Part shown: positions 55,465 to 64,000 of the stretch, piece after piece | Layout: each line of letters opens with the position of its first letter | Numbering within the stretch: position 1 is the first letter of the stretch | Assembly (NCBI RefSeq): GCF_932526225.1 | Contig: NC_064047.1 | Span: forward strand, 6,323,501 to 6,387,500 | Source: Nematostella vectensis | Taxonomy: Eukaryota; Cnidaria; Anthozoa; Actiniaria; Edwardsiidae | Direction: 5' to 3' | DNA: 64,000 bases | Translations under genes and position numbers: made by a program | The notes under the pieces: generated by a model | Database searches by the model: none | What the model was told of the DNA's origin: nothing | The model's input: the letters and a program-made list of their open reading frames with translations, nothing else

Positions 55465-56092
55465 GTAATGATTCGTGTTACACACGCTCTACATCTTTTG
55501 TTATACTTACGCGGGAAAGGATTCGTGTTACACAATACTCAGTCAGGCAAGGATTCGTGTTACACACCCTGTCCTTCTTGTTATACTCACCCGGGCAAGG
55601 ATTCGTGTTACACACCCTGTCCATCTTATTCTACTCACCCGGGCAAGGATTCGTGTTACACACCCTGTCCATCTTGTTATACTCACCCGGGCAAGGATTC
55701 GTGTTTCACATCCTGTCCATGTTGTTATACTCACCCGGGCAAGGATTTGTGTTACACACCCTGTCCATCTTGTTATACTCACCCGGGCAAGGATTTGTGT
55801 TACACATCCTGTCCATGTTGTTATACTCACCCGGGCAAGGATTTGTGTTACACACCCTTTCCATCTTGTTATACTCACCCGGGAAAGGATTTGTGTTACA
55901 CATCCTGTCCATGTTGTTATACTCATCCGGACAAGGATTCGTGTTACACACCCTCTCCATCTTGTTATACTCAGCCGGGCAAGGATTCGTGTTACACACC
56001 CTGTCCATGTTGTTATACTCACCCGGGCAAGGATTCGTGTTACACAATACTAAGCCGGGCAAGGATTCGTGTTACACACCCTCTCCATCTTG
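55465..56092 (-). repeat. 45-bp repeat of exon end plus splice donor (~14 copies), unit 2
   Basis: Same unit as 36712-37000 but expanded. Most units keep CCGG|GTGAGTATAAC on the minus strand, so they present intact 5' splice sites every 45 bases. Two units are shortened (near 55534 and 56050). The TSP1 core that should precede the array is missing; instead the array abuts a short tandem duplication (56097-56420). Confidence 0.85.
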
Positions 56093-56096
56093 TCAG

Positions 56097-56420
56097 ATTG
56101 ACAGGAACATTTCTAGCCTATCCGCTTAGCAAAAGAATGCATCACTGCGTCATCATTTAAAAAAAGGGGTGGCCCAATCGTTCTCCTTTCTTGGAATAAA
56201 GTTTCAGATAATTACCAAAAACAACGCAATGTCACGCAATTCGGGTCTACGGACTGTAATGAGATGCGATGCTAATGAAATGAGATACTTGCTAGCAGAA
56301 TGACAGGAACATTTCTAGCCTATCCGCTTAGCAAAAAGAGATGCACCACTGCGTCATCATTGTAAAAAGGGACGGCCCAATCGTCTTCCTTTCTTGGAAT
56401 AAAGTTTTAGATAATTACCT
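56097..56420. repeat. ~205-bp tandem duplication beside the donor array
   Basis: GACAGGAACATTTCTAGCCT through CACTGCGTCATCATT and TTCTTGGAATAAAGTTT(C/T)AG to ATAATTACC occurs at 56097-56219 and 56302-56420. The second copy ends at the donor of the membrane exon, so this duplication also copied an exon-intron junction. Confidence 0.8.
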
Positions 56421-56644
56421 TTGTGTAGCCCCTTGTAGATGAAATAAGATGCAGAGATCGAACATCCAAACATCAATAGTAAGACTAGCTTCAGTACTAA
56501 AACCAGCAAGCATCTACTTCTGCGATGAGACTTATGAGCACTCGTTGTTTTTATCAACGATTCTCGGATAAGGACACTAAACCGGAGGTCCCGTCTCTTC
56601 AAGCTGCACAACACTAACCTGAACCGAAGGGACGTAAAAGAACC

Positions 56645-57114
56645 ACTGGGGATGCAATAAACCCTTTGGCAGTGACCACCCCCAGTGACAGTGCTTACTG
56701 ACCGAGGGCCATTTGTTAGAAAACTGTATATTCGGTTAAATATGTTACCCTATCGATAAACAAAGATTAAACTAAACTAAACTAAACTAAACTAAACTAA
56801 ACTAAACTAAACTAAACTAAACTAAACTAAACTAAACTAAACTAAACTAAACTAAACTAAACTAAACTAAACTAAACTGGGGATGCAATAAACCCTTTGG
56901 CAGTGACCACCCCCAGTGGTCACTGCTAGGCTAGGCTAGGCTAGGCTAGGCTAGGCTAGGCTAGGCTAGGCTAGGCTAGGCTAGGCTAGGCTAGGCTAGG
57001 CTAGGCTAGGCTAGGCTAGGCTAGGCTAGGCTAGGCTAGGCTAGGCTAGGCTAGGCTAGGCTAGGCTAAGCTAGGCTAAGCTAAGCTAAGCTAAGCTAAA
57101 CTAAACTAAACTAG
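56645..57114. repeat. Pentanucleotide satellites (CTAAA)n and (CTAGG)n
   Basis: (CTAAA)n covers about 56768-56877, (CTAGG)n about 56930-57066, then CTAAG and CTAAA units to about 57110. A unique spacer ACTGGGGATGCAATAAACCC, continuing to CACCCCCAGTG, occurs just before each of the two main arrays (56644-56687 and 56876-56919). Confidence 0.95.
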
Positions 57115-57297
57115 TTGAGGTGGACTTGTTCGAACGCCCTGCACGCTGCCCGCTATTTCAATGTTTTGGTAGACTTCCTCCTCGTGCACACCGTCCGTAT
57201 TCTCCGAAGGCGAATTCTCATACACACCATCCGTATCCACACCCTGTTTTGGCGGATAATTATACACATTTTTGCTCGGGCCACTCACGCGGCTCAT
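57106..57297 (-). CDS. Possible N-terminal cytoplasmic exon with YxN motifs (partial)
   Basis: A 63-codon minus-strand frame starting MSRVSGPSKNVYNYPPK and containing GVYENSPSE and EVYQNIEIA. Tyr-x-Asn sites of this type are typical of SH2 (Grb2-like) docking motifs. It lies upstream of the membrane exon 56618-56419 and would supply a cytoplasmic tail for a type II protein, like the polar N-terminus of the intact gene. No clean donor is seen before the frame runs into the CTAAA/CTAGG arrays, so the join is unproven. Confidence 0.35.
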   Translation of the reverse strand: MSRVSGPSKNVYNYPPKQGVDTDGVYENSPSENTDGVHEEEVYQNIEIAGSVQGVRTSPPQLV

Positions 57298-57912
57298 CGC
57301 TATAAAGATTTCATCTTCTTTACTTGCCGAGGAGACGGCTCTAAGTCGTTTGTAAAAGGCTTAGACAAACAAAGTTTCCGCGCCGCTAAGAGAGACCAAA
57401 TCACTGAACTACATTTCATTTTCCAGGCCATAGCGAACTGAAGACAGTGTTTGCCATCGTGCTAGAATGGCTTTAGATTGCTAAGTTTTACTTTTAGGTG
57501 GAACAAAACAACTCGTTCAGTTTAAATACCAAATATTTATATACGTTAAACGTTTTTGCTTATTCCGTATGTAAATACAGCATTTTGAGTTTTGGGATGG
57601 AGTAATAAGATAAAAGGGCTCTGTTTGAGGATAGATAACTTTAACATTTTTATCAGTGGTCCTCTGTTGGGGTTCCTATGTTGCCTCTGTTGGGGTTCCT
57701 GTGTGTCCTCCTTTGGGGTTCCTCCGTGCTCCTTTCGTGGTAACATGGCTAAGTCGTGATGCATAGTCCCTTGTATTAAGGATTGTTATTGCAAAACCTC
57801 TGAAAATCCCCAAAACTGTTCTGAATTCTTGTTTACTTGCTTACAGAAAAATCCCCTCTATCAGCCCGTCGCTATTGGTTAACTGGTTTACTTAGGCCCT
57901 GCACTAACGTCG

Positions 57913-58017
57913 TACTTTCCATGAGCCGTATTTAATGCAAATGCATTCAAATGAAGACAAAACAGTGCATCTGGCCCATTTTAATTAATTTGCATTGAAT
58001 ACGGCTTATGGAAAGTG
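57913..58017. mobile_element. Palindromic MITE (TACTTTCCATGAGCCG ends)
   Basis: TACTTTCCATGAGCCGTATT and AATGCAAAT on the left against ATTTGCATT and GAATACGGCTTATGGAAAGT on the right are arms of about 31 bases around a 40-base loop. Confidence 0.75.
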
Positions 58018-59116
58018 AATATTTTTTTCTATAAATTTTTTCTATTCTCACAAGAAATTTTACGTAATGGGTCGAGGTTAACCTCTGAACATAAAGAAAT
58101 GGCGAACTGCGGCTGGAAGGGGGGGGGGGGGTATTTTAAAGGTCGTTCCCCCTCTACAAACGCCAAGAGAAGCTGCCCACATTAGTGTAGGCAACAATTA
58201 AAATAAAAGCTGTGATGAACAGAAAAACGATGTCTATTTTGGGATGCACCGCAAACGGACCGCACACGGAAGGCCCAGTCAACTACGATACTTATGTTCA
58301 CTCTATCCCTGTGCACGATATCCGCCTTAACACAGCTGCAATAAAAAAAACTGTTTCATTATTTCTCGGTCTCTCGGTTCGAAAAAGGTAAACATACTCT
58401 GCACCGAGAAACCTCCACCAGAATATTAAAAATAGCAATAGTATTTCTCTTCAATTCTCGCCTGAAATCGTTTTCCTTCAATAATTAAATAGTTTGCTCT
58501 ATTTCTGGCTTGCCTTGCTTGTTTCGTGTTCGTCTTGTGTTTGTCTGCTTGCTTGCTGTTTTATTCTACCCGTTGAGATTCATAATGAGCATAGCAACAC
58601 TAAATAACTACTTTGAGTGAAATTATTTACAAACTGGGGCAGCGCCTACAGGGACAGCGCCCACTATAGATTTATTATAGTTACAATTTTAATAATAATT
58701 GGTATTTACTAAACCTCCAAATGGGGTGTCCTGCAGGGGCAGCACCTTCTTGTTTATACTCACTTTAGAAATACCTGTATACTATTGTCCATTATTAATA
58801 TCTTTAGATGGGTGTCCTGCAGGGGCAGCACCTGCTAATTTTATACTTACTATAGAAATATGTGTACACTCTATTATAGTTACGTTTTAATAATAATTGG
58901 TATTTACGATACCTCAAAATTGGGTGTCCTGCAGGGGCAGCACCTTTCTTATACTCACTTTAGAAATACCTATATACTATTGTCCATTTTTACTATATTT
59001 AGATAGGTGTCCTGCAGGGGCAGCACCTACTTGTGTTCCAGTTACGATATCTTCAGTACTGCATGGCCTTGGGTGGGGCGGGATAGTTCCTTTTTCAAGA
59101 AACCATGCTTTGGCGT

Positions 59117-59296
59117 TTTGTATGCCCACACCTTTACTTGGGCGTATTTATAGTATTGAATAATTTGAAATTTTGATATTTGGATTGAATAAACAGGCTA
59201 TGGGGATGTGCCCAAAGCCATTTAATGCCAAACATGTGTGATGTATTGCCCAGTAAACAGATCTAAGGTCATGCAGTACCCAGGGATTATATTCAA
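59117..59296. repeat. 180-bp direct duplication (partner at 59579-59758)
   Basis: ATGCCCACACCTTTACTTGG through GAATAAACAGGCTATGGGGA to ACCCAGGGATTATATTCAAC occurs twice, 462 bases apart, with few differences. It may be two copies of the 3' part of one element. Confidence 0.85.
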
Positions 59297-60198
59297 CTAC
59301 TATACTTAACTGAGAGAAATACATAAATGAAATATTTGTCTACAAATAGTATTTTTATGTATTTACTCGAATTTTAAAATTGATTTGTATGATTGATTGG
59401 AATAACCGAGTGGGGGTGAAGGAACGAGGTCAATCAGCAGTACCCCCCCCTATAGGGGAACATTAGCTTGTCACGAGTTTATCGCGCCGCGTGCTTCAGT
59501 CGCGTGGAGTCTTCAAAAAGACAACATCTAAACTTTTTAATTCCCTCCTCCTCCCCTTGCCCTCCACTTGGTTTGTTTTGTATGCCCACACCTTTACTTG
59601 GGCGTATTTATAGTATTGAATTATTTGTAATTTTGATATTTGGATTGAATAAACAGGCTATGGGGATGTGCCCATAGCAATTTAATGCCAAACATGTATG
59701 ATTTATTGCCCAGTAAACAGAGCTAAGGTCATGCAGTACCCAGGGATTATATTCAACTTATGAAAGAAATACATAAATAAAAGAAAAACTTCTAGCTCCC
59801 TTAAGATAATGAATACAATTTTATTGAAAGACGATGAAACATATCTTCATCAAGATCAAAGGTGTAACAATGTCAAGTCTCTAAAAAAAAGGATTAACAT
59901 AAAATTACACACTCTCATAGTTGTGTCTTTAATACGTCTTACAAAAGCGTTTTTAGATCAGTAATGAATAAATATCTTTATACATCAACTAGACTATGCA
60001 TTGTCTATATGTCGCCTAATGATTAACCATGTCAGTGTTGGTCAGTGGGTTTATTCAAAATAATAGTTCATCCACACATAAAGTTTAAAGTAAAAAAAAG
60101 GGCTAATTTTCGCTTAAGAAATATTCTCGCGCTTATTTAACACGAAGTGTACGAAAATTAATAAAGCGAGAGAAGTGTGCGATAAATCCCCGTCTACA

Positions 60199-60998
60199 TT
60201 CCCTGCTAGCAGAGGCCTCTTTTCTCTGTATTTCGCTGGGCTGGAGTTCGCGAGGAAAAGATACCTCTGCCATGGGTCGAAACTGTTTCTGTTGCGCATG
60301 CGTGAGCGTTTATAAGCGACCGACGTGCCAAAACCCGTACCATCGCGCGAAAGCTGTCAATATGCTAATATGCTTTGCATGGGTTTAGTCGGAAATCATG
60401 AATCAAACTTCGGTTAGTTCTCCTCTTCGAAAAAAGAAAACAACTGTTCAATTTCAATCACCTAAAACGTCACTAAAAAGATTGAACAGCAAACGCAGCA
60501 AAGAAGAGTTTTGTCTTGTTTGTGGGATACATTTCAAGACATCTGGGCAGGCGAGTTTCTTCAATGTAAATATCGCACAGTTGGATTCGAAGAAAATGTT
60601 ACAAAACTTTTTGGTAAACTTAGATCAGCTATTCCCAGAAGAATACAAAACCTGTAAACGGAAGATTGACTCGTTAGTCAAAAGAGAGAAAATTGTGAAT
60701 GAAGATAAGGCATCGAATGGCTTCTTTTATAATTCGTCGCGTGATATTTCTACGGAGGACGCCGTTTCGAATGCGGGCTTATTATCCCGCAGCGAATGTA
60801 CGTTTCATGCATGCGCTAGTCATTGTGGGCTCAAATAGTGGCCAGTAATTAATGAACGGAGCATGCGCTCTGGATCTCGTCCACGATCGTGGACGGCGGT
60901 TTGATCAAACAAACTTGCGACCCATGGCAGAGGTATCTTTTCCTCGCGAACTCCAGCCCAGCAAAATACAGAGAAAAGAGGCCTCTGCTAGCAGGGAA
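60199..60998. mobile_element. Mutator-like (MULE-type) element carrying an ORF, 800 bp
   Basis: About 80-base, nearly perfect TIRs: TTCCCTGCTAGCAGAGGCCT from 60199 inward through GAAAAGATACCTCTGCCATG, mirrored from 60998. Flanks 60190-60198 and 60999-61007 are CCGTCTACA and CCGCCTACA, a 9-base target duplication with one mismatch. The paralogous unit 1 site (about 39770-39778) is uninterrupted (CCCGGTCTACAGAAGC). Long TIRs with 9-bp target duplications are the hallmark of Mutator-like elements. No transposase is present; instead it carries the frame at 60398-60838. Confidence 0.85.
60398..60838 (+). CDS. 146-codon ORF inside the MULE-type element, zinc-finger-like start
   Basis: ATG in good context (A at -3) to TAG, lying centrally between the two TIRs. 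Residues 1-35 are basic (SPLRKKKTTVQF, SLKRLNSKRSKEEF). CLVCG (about 39-43) is followed by a helical segment (DSKKMLQNFLVNLDQLFPEE) and CKRKIDSLVKREKIV, a spacing like cnidarian zinc-finger reading frames of the CxxCG...CxxCxxKI type. The second CxxC is incomplete here, as only one Cys precedes KRKID. The C-terminus is Cys/His-rich (CTFHACASHCGLK). It may be a captured host exon or a remnant of a transposon-encoded DNA-binding protein. No catalytic domain. Expression is unknown. Confidence 0.5.
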   Translation: MNQTSVSSPLRKKKTTVQFQSPKTSLKRLNSKRSKEEFCLVCGIHFKTSGQASFFNVNIAQLDSKKMLQNFLVNLDQLFPEEYKTCKRKIDSLVKREKIVNEDKASNGFFYNSSRDISTEDAVSNAGLLSRSECTFHACASHCGLK

Positions 60999-61381
60999 CC
61001 GCCTACAGAAACTCAGTTATGAACCAGCCATAGCAACATATCCGTAAGCATTTGGAAGGCAATTGTGATAAGGACGGGTCAATTCGGGACAATAAGCTTC
61101 TGATTCTTAAAGATTTTCTAATGTTTTCTACAAGTGACTTCTTAACGTGTATTCTGATTGTGCAGCAGGCCGTGCAGAAAAAGGTAAACGATTGGCGTGT
61201 TATTAGAGGTTGAATAACATTTAGGGCGGCAATCGCACCAGTTTACGTAAACCTGAAACCTCAACACTGCCATACAATTTTGTAAAATATTTCCACGTTT
61301 TTCGTTAAAAATCATCTAAATTGGCCGAAAGTAAACTGGTGACATTGCCGCCTTTAAGTTTTTAAACTTTTAAAACATCTT

Positions 61382-64000
61382 TTAAACGACTTCATAGAAA
61401 ATCTCGATATCGCTAGGTTGAAAGTTGTAGCTTCCCGCCAGTACACCGCAGCTATCAGACGTGCACCACTTGGGTCGATCGTAGGTGCTTGAACCTGTAT
61501 ACGAGTTGGTGTTACCACTTGCGTAATCAGCAATATACAAGTCATGACCTCCTCCAAATGTGGGCCCGTAGGTGTTCTGATCGCAGATGGCACTTCCATG
61601 AGGTGAGTATCTGAGTGGCAGCTTTGCAGGTTTGTATCCGAACGTGTTGTAAATAGTGAACATGAAGGACTTGCTTGATGACTTGTAGCAATTACAGCCT
61701 AAACAAATCAAAACCGTGACACATTACATTGTGTGACCCGAGTTGAATATTCATACCACAACCCACGTCTCACGTCGAGTAAGTACGCAGCTGCTTTTTC
61801 TCCTATTATCTTTGTTCTACGGTTCTGCGGATATTGTTCATTTGCCCAATTAAATTGCAGCTTGTAGGAGCTGCGTACTGACCCCTCACGTCTAATGAAG
61901 GGGCGGATCTAGCTTTTCGCTAAAGGGCTTCGGCTTAGTGACAAAAAGGGAAGGGGGTATTTTTATTTTTTTGTTACATATGGATTTCTGGGGGTTTAAA
62001 CCCTCCTCCTAGATCCGCTCCCCTCCCTCTTTTAAGCATAGGCGCATGTGTCATAGGAATAACATCAGTGCACCGCCCTTGGTGATATTAAAGGTTTTTG
62101 ATGTTTTTGAGTAAATGTTGAGCGAAACATGTCCATGAGCTGGGAAATATCTCTGGACATCTTAGACGTAGGATAATGGCACGTAGGCGAGACAACTGGT
62201 TACTGCTGACAGTTGATTTCAAACTTAACAGTTTGACATTAGTCGGCAATGACCACTATATCAAATACGCCTATTTTACCTGTCCAGGACTGGTCCGTGT
62301 AACCGCCAAAGATGTAGCTGCTCTTTTTCACTATGGTGACGGTTGGTCCCTTGTTGTTACAGTAGCTGTGAAACGTGCTGGCCGCCCATCCATATGAACT
62401 GGCTCTATAGCAAAGTCTCCAGGTACTAGAGGGACTCTGCTGCACTGGCCTTAGTTGGTTGTATAGCCAGTAGGTGTCGCCTCTACTTTCGGTTAAGATG
62501 GATGAGAATGTAAGCCCTCCTGCAAGATGTCGAGAAATGGGTTTGTTTATTAGCCTAGATCATTGTATTTGAAGCGTCACAAGAGTATAAAATAATCAGG
62601 GTTTTAGATATATAAGAAAATACACATAAAAGCAAAAAATTGCATCAAATGGATTGCACGAAAACTAGATTGTGGCTAGCGCTTTATACGTAATGGATTT
62701 CGGGTCGGAGATATAATAAACTCATCTCAGATACATAAGAAAAATACATATAAAAGCAAAAAAAAAAAACATCAAATGGATTGCAAGAATCGTCAATGCA
62801 AAAGCCTTTTTTTCAGTTGAAGGGTGTTTAGGGAGTCAATTCAAGGCCTTATAACGCCGCCACTGGGGACACGCCCCACCCCATATTCTTAAAACTTAAA
62901 ACACCCCATATTCTTAAAACATATTCTTAAAACGTGGCTGTGCCCCCAATATTTCTCAATGTTTCTGTATCGTGTTCCCCTAATTATTCTAGCCATCTAC
63001 TAGTTCTGTCCTTACATAACCTTAAATAAGATAACCCCAATAAGAGCTAGCAGGCTATCGTGCAGTTGCTCATTTGTCAGTGTTTATGAGTAATTTTGTT
63101 ATTGTTTATTTTTAAATACCTTGGTCAAAGTTTGCATCGTAGAACACCTCGACCCAATCAGGCCGAAACCTTTGACTCCCCACCAGCGTGCCGCACGCTG
63201 TTCTATTGTAGCACCCTGGGGGCCGCTCGTACGAATAAGGACTGCTAAATGACCGGCTAGGGTTGTCGAGATCGATCCTCAAATCATGCCCTCCTCCAAA
63301 AGTGGGCCCGTAAGAGCTGTCGTCATAGATGGCATACTCGCAGGGGGAGGTTTTTAAAGGAAGCTTTGTTGGCTTGTATCCTTGTGGGCCGTATAATATG
63401 AACAGAAAGGAATCCCTTGAAGTCTTATATCTCTCCAAGCCTTAAACGGTAAAATGATAGTTTGTCGAAGGAGAAAATACTGTTGCAACAATAATACAAT
63501 GATTATAATAATGATAATGTTAGTGATGAAGATGATGATGGTGGAGATGGTGATAGCGGTAGTAATATCTTGAATATCGGTGCCTGTGAGTGTTGTCGTG
63601 CTTGATATTGATCATGCTGATGATTTTCGTGCTTGTGGTGGTGTGGATGAGGATAAATGATTATAATGGTGATGATGTTGACAATTGTGATGGATGATGG
63701 TTGCAATGATGATAATAGTTCATGGGCGGGTACAGGGGTGGTTAAGGAGTTGATTTGTCACCCCCACCCTTTCTTGGAAAATTTCTGAGAGCCTAAAAAA
63801 TCCTTCAATATTTGTAGTCTTCTTTTGATTATACCCCTGTTTAAGTAACTCCTCCTTTTAATCCATCTGTCTGAAATCTCAACAATGCCCAATCTGATAA
63901 AGATAAAAATAAGATCGGTATGAGTAACACTTACTCCCCCATGAAACATCCGTGTATCCACCGAATACAAAATCCCCGACGTACACAATGGTTACTGTGG
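61382..64000 (-). CDS. Second TSP1-TLDc membrane protein gene (C-terminal part; 5' exons beyond window)
   Basis: Duplicate of the gene at 40060-48464. Minus-strand exons in view: 63935 to beyond 64000 (end of TLDc-1 first half), 63440-63120 (TLDc-1 second half), 62519-62280 (TLDc-2 first half) and 61698-61382 (TLDc-2 second half, ending DIEIFYEVV-stop). Splice sites and phase-1 introns are preserved and no stop or frameshift is seen. The exon 63440-63120 encodes exactly the same residues as 43572-43252. The last exon differs from its partner at about 22 of 105 positions plus one inserted codon, mostly after the first third. Catalytic or ligand sites are unknown. The TSP1 and membrane exons should lie past 64000. 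Confidence 0.85.
61771..61886. mobile_element. 116-bp insertion with 7-bp target duplication
   Basis: CACGTCT at 61764-61770 is repeated at 61887-61893. Unit 1 has a single CACGTCT at the matching place (40439-40445). Ends carry imperfect inverted AGTACGCAGCT / AGCTGCGTACT. A short MITE inserted after the duplication. Confidence 0.8.

Larger units (their letters stand above)
51839..56618 (-). pseudogene. Decayed TSP1-TLDc gene, unit 2 copy, with membrane-anchor exon
   Basis: Minus-strand parts: a membrane exon at 56618-56419 (basic SHRRSRC, then a hydrophobic span LLVLVLKLVLLLMFGCSISA, then YIYKG-like residues and a phase-1 donor AAAG|GTAATT, as in the intact gene). A 45-bp exon/donor repeat array lies at 55465-56092. 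A TSP1 tail at about 55400-55327 reads PAPQNGGPYCLGEGQATQSC and ends at G|GTAAGT. A full TSP1 starts at 54361, followed by TLDc sequence. A TLDc second half is at about 53330-52980, a TLDc first half at about 52515-52262 with an intact donor, and a second half at about 52110-51839. Lesions: an in-frame TAA in CYSA-stop-RDGW (about 52396; unit 1 has Lys), the shared TLDc frameshifts, and loss of the first TSP1 core (WTTWSPW) that unit 1 keeps. Non-functional as a full protein. Confidence 0.75.
57900..59775. other. Unit-2-specific insertion of ~1.9 kb
   Basis: Unit 1 reads TTAGGCCC directly into AAATTAAAAGAAAAAC (39360-39380); unit 2 has about 1.9 kb between the same flanks. Contents: a palindromic MITE (57913-58017), a G run (about 58119-58130), a ~95-bp tandem repeat with GGGTGTCCTGCAGGGGCAGC (about 58690-59030, four units) and a 180-base direct duplication (59117-59296 and 59579-59758). 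No gene is recognised. Confidence 0.75.
49716..64000. repeat. Tandem segmental duplication, unit 2 (continues past window)
   Basis: Starts where GTAAAAGTTTTGCCTTTTAT reappears and stays alignable with unit 1 to the end of the window. Unit-2-specific material includes 56130-57340 (membrane exon, pentanucleotide arrays), 57900-59775, 60199-60998 and 61771-61886. Unit-1-specific material includes 37440-38740, 40604-41015 and 41208-42304. Confidence 0.9.

Noticed and set aside
55426-56160. Long plus-strand frame rich in Cys-Tyr-Thr (CYTPCPSCYTHPGKD repeats)
   Set aside because: Antisense shadow of the 45-bp exon/donor repeat of the minus-strand TSP1 gene. All three plus frames stay open because of the repeat period.

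Overview
The window is eukaryotic and almost certainly from a cnidarian, most likely an anthozoan (sea anemone or coral). The basis is small multi-exon genes with GT-AG introns, secreted collagen-like, von Willebrand A and thrombospondin-type-1 (TSP1) proteins with the cysteine-rich modules common in anthozoans, AT-rich introns with poly-G/C runs, and many short inverted-repeat elements (MITEs). There is no bacterial or viral gene organisation. I cannot name the species from sequence alone.

Layout. 1-4914 (+): 3' part of an RTN4IP1-type mitochondrial quinone oxidoreductase, with a LINE fragment in one intron and a 45-bp triplication of its last 3' splice site. 5175-6099: a DNA transposon with terminal inverted repeats (TIRs). 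6802-7671 (-): an unrecognised low-complexity protein. 9796-11154 (+): an intronless GT10 fucosyltransferase resembling FUT10/11, with an altered donor-site motif. 12860-14530 (+): a two-exon small basic protein with an N-myristoylation-type start. 15543-22458 (-): an eight-exon secreted collagen-like protein with a coiled coil between two collagen stretches. 24846-29772 (-): a six-exon secreted protein with a cysteine-rich GIQFxAECW module and a complete vWA domain with a MIDAS motif.

31312-64000 is a large tandem segmental duplication. Unit 2 starts at 49716; the offset is about 18.4 kb at the left edge and 19.9 kb at the right because of later insertions and losses. Each unit holds, on the minus strand, (i) an apparently intact gene for a type II membrane protein with three TSP1 repeats followed by two TLDc domains (40060-48464, 661 aa; its second copy 61382->64000 runs off the window), and (ii) a downstream paralogous TSP1-TLDc cassette that is a decaying pseudogene in both units. 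Some lesions are shared, hence older than the duplication, and others are private. TLDc is normally an intracellular domain (OXR1, NCOA7, TBC1D24). Here it sits on the extracellular side next to TSP1 repeats and carries additional cysteines, which is the most unusual protein architecture in the window.

The two units act as a natural control: several mobile elements are in one unit and absent at the matching site of the other, giving clean empty sites and target duplications (a TTAA element, a Mutator-like element carrying a 146-codon reading frame, a small 7-bp-TSD element). Tandem repeats are dense. One array repeats a 45-bp block spanning an exon end and its splice donor, so it forms a run of in-frame 5' splice sites. 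Another is a satellite rich in TGACGTCA palindromes. All exon models below were joined by hand from splice consensus, reading phase and protein family logic; no transcript data were available.
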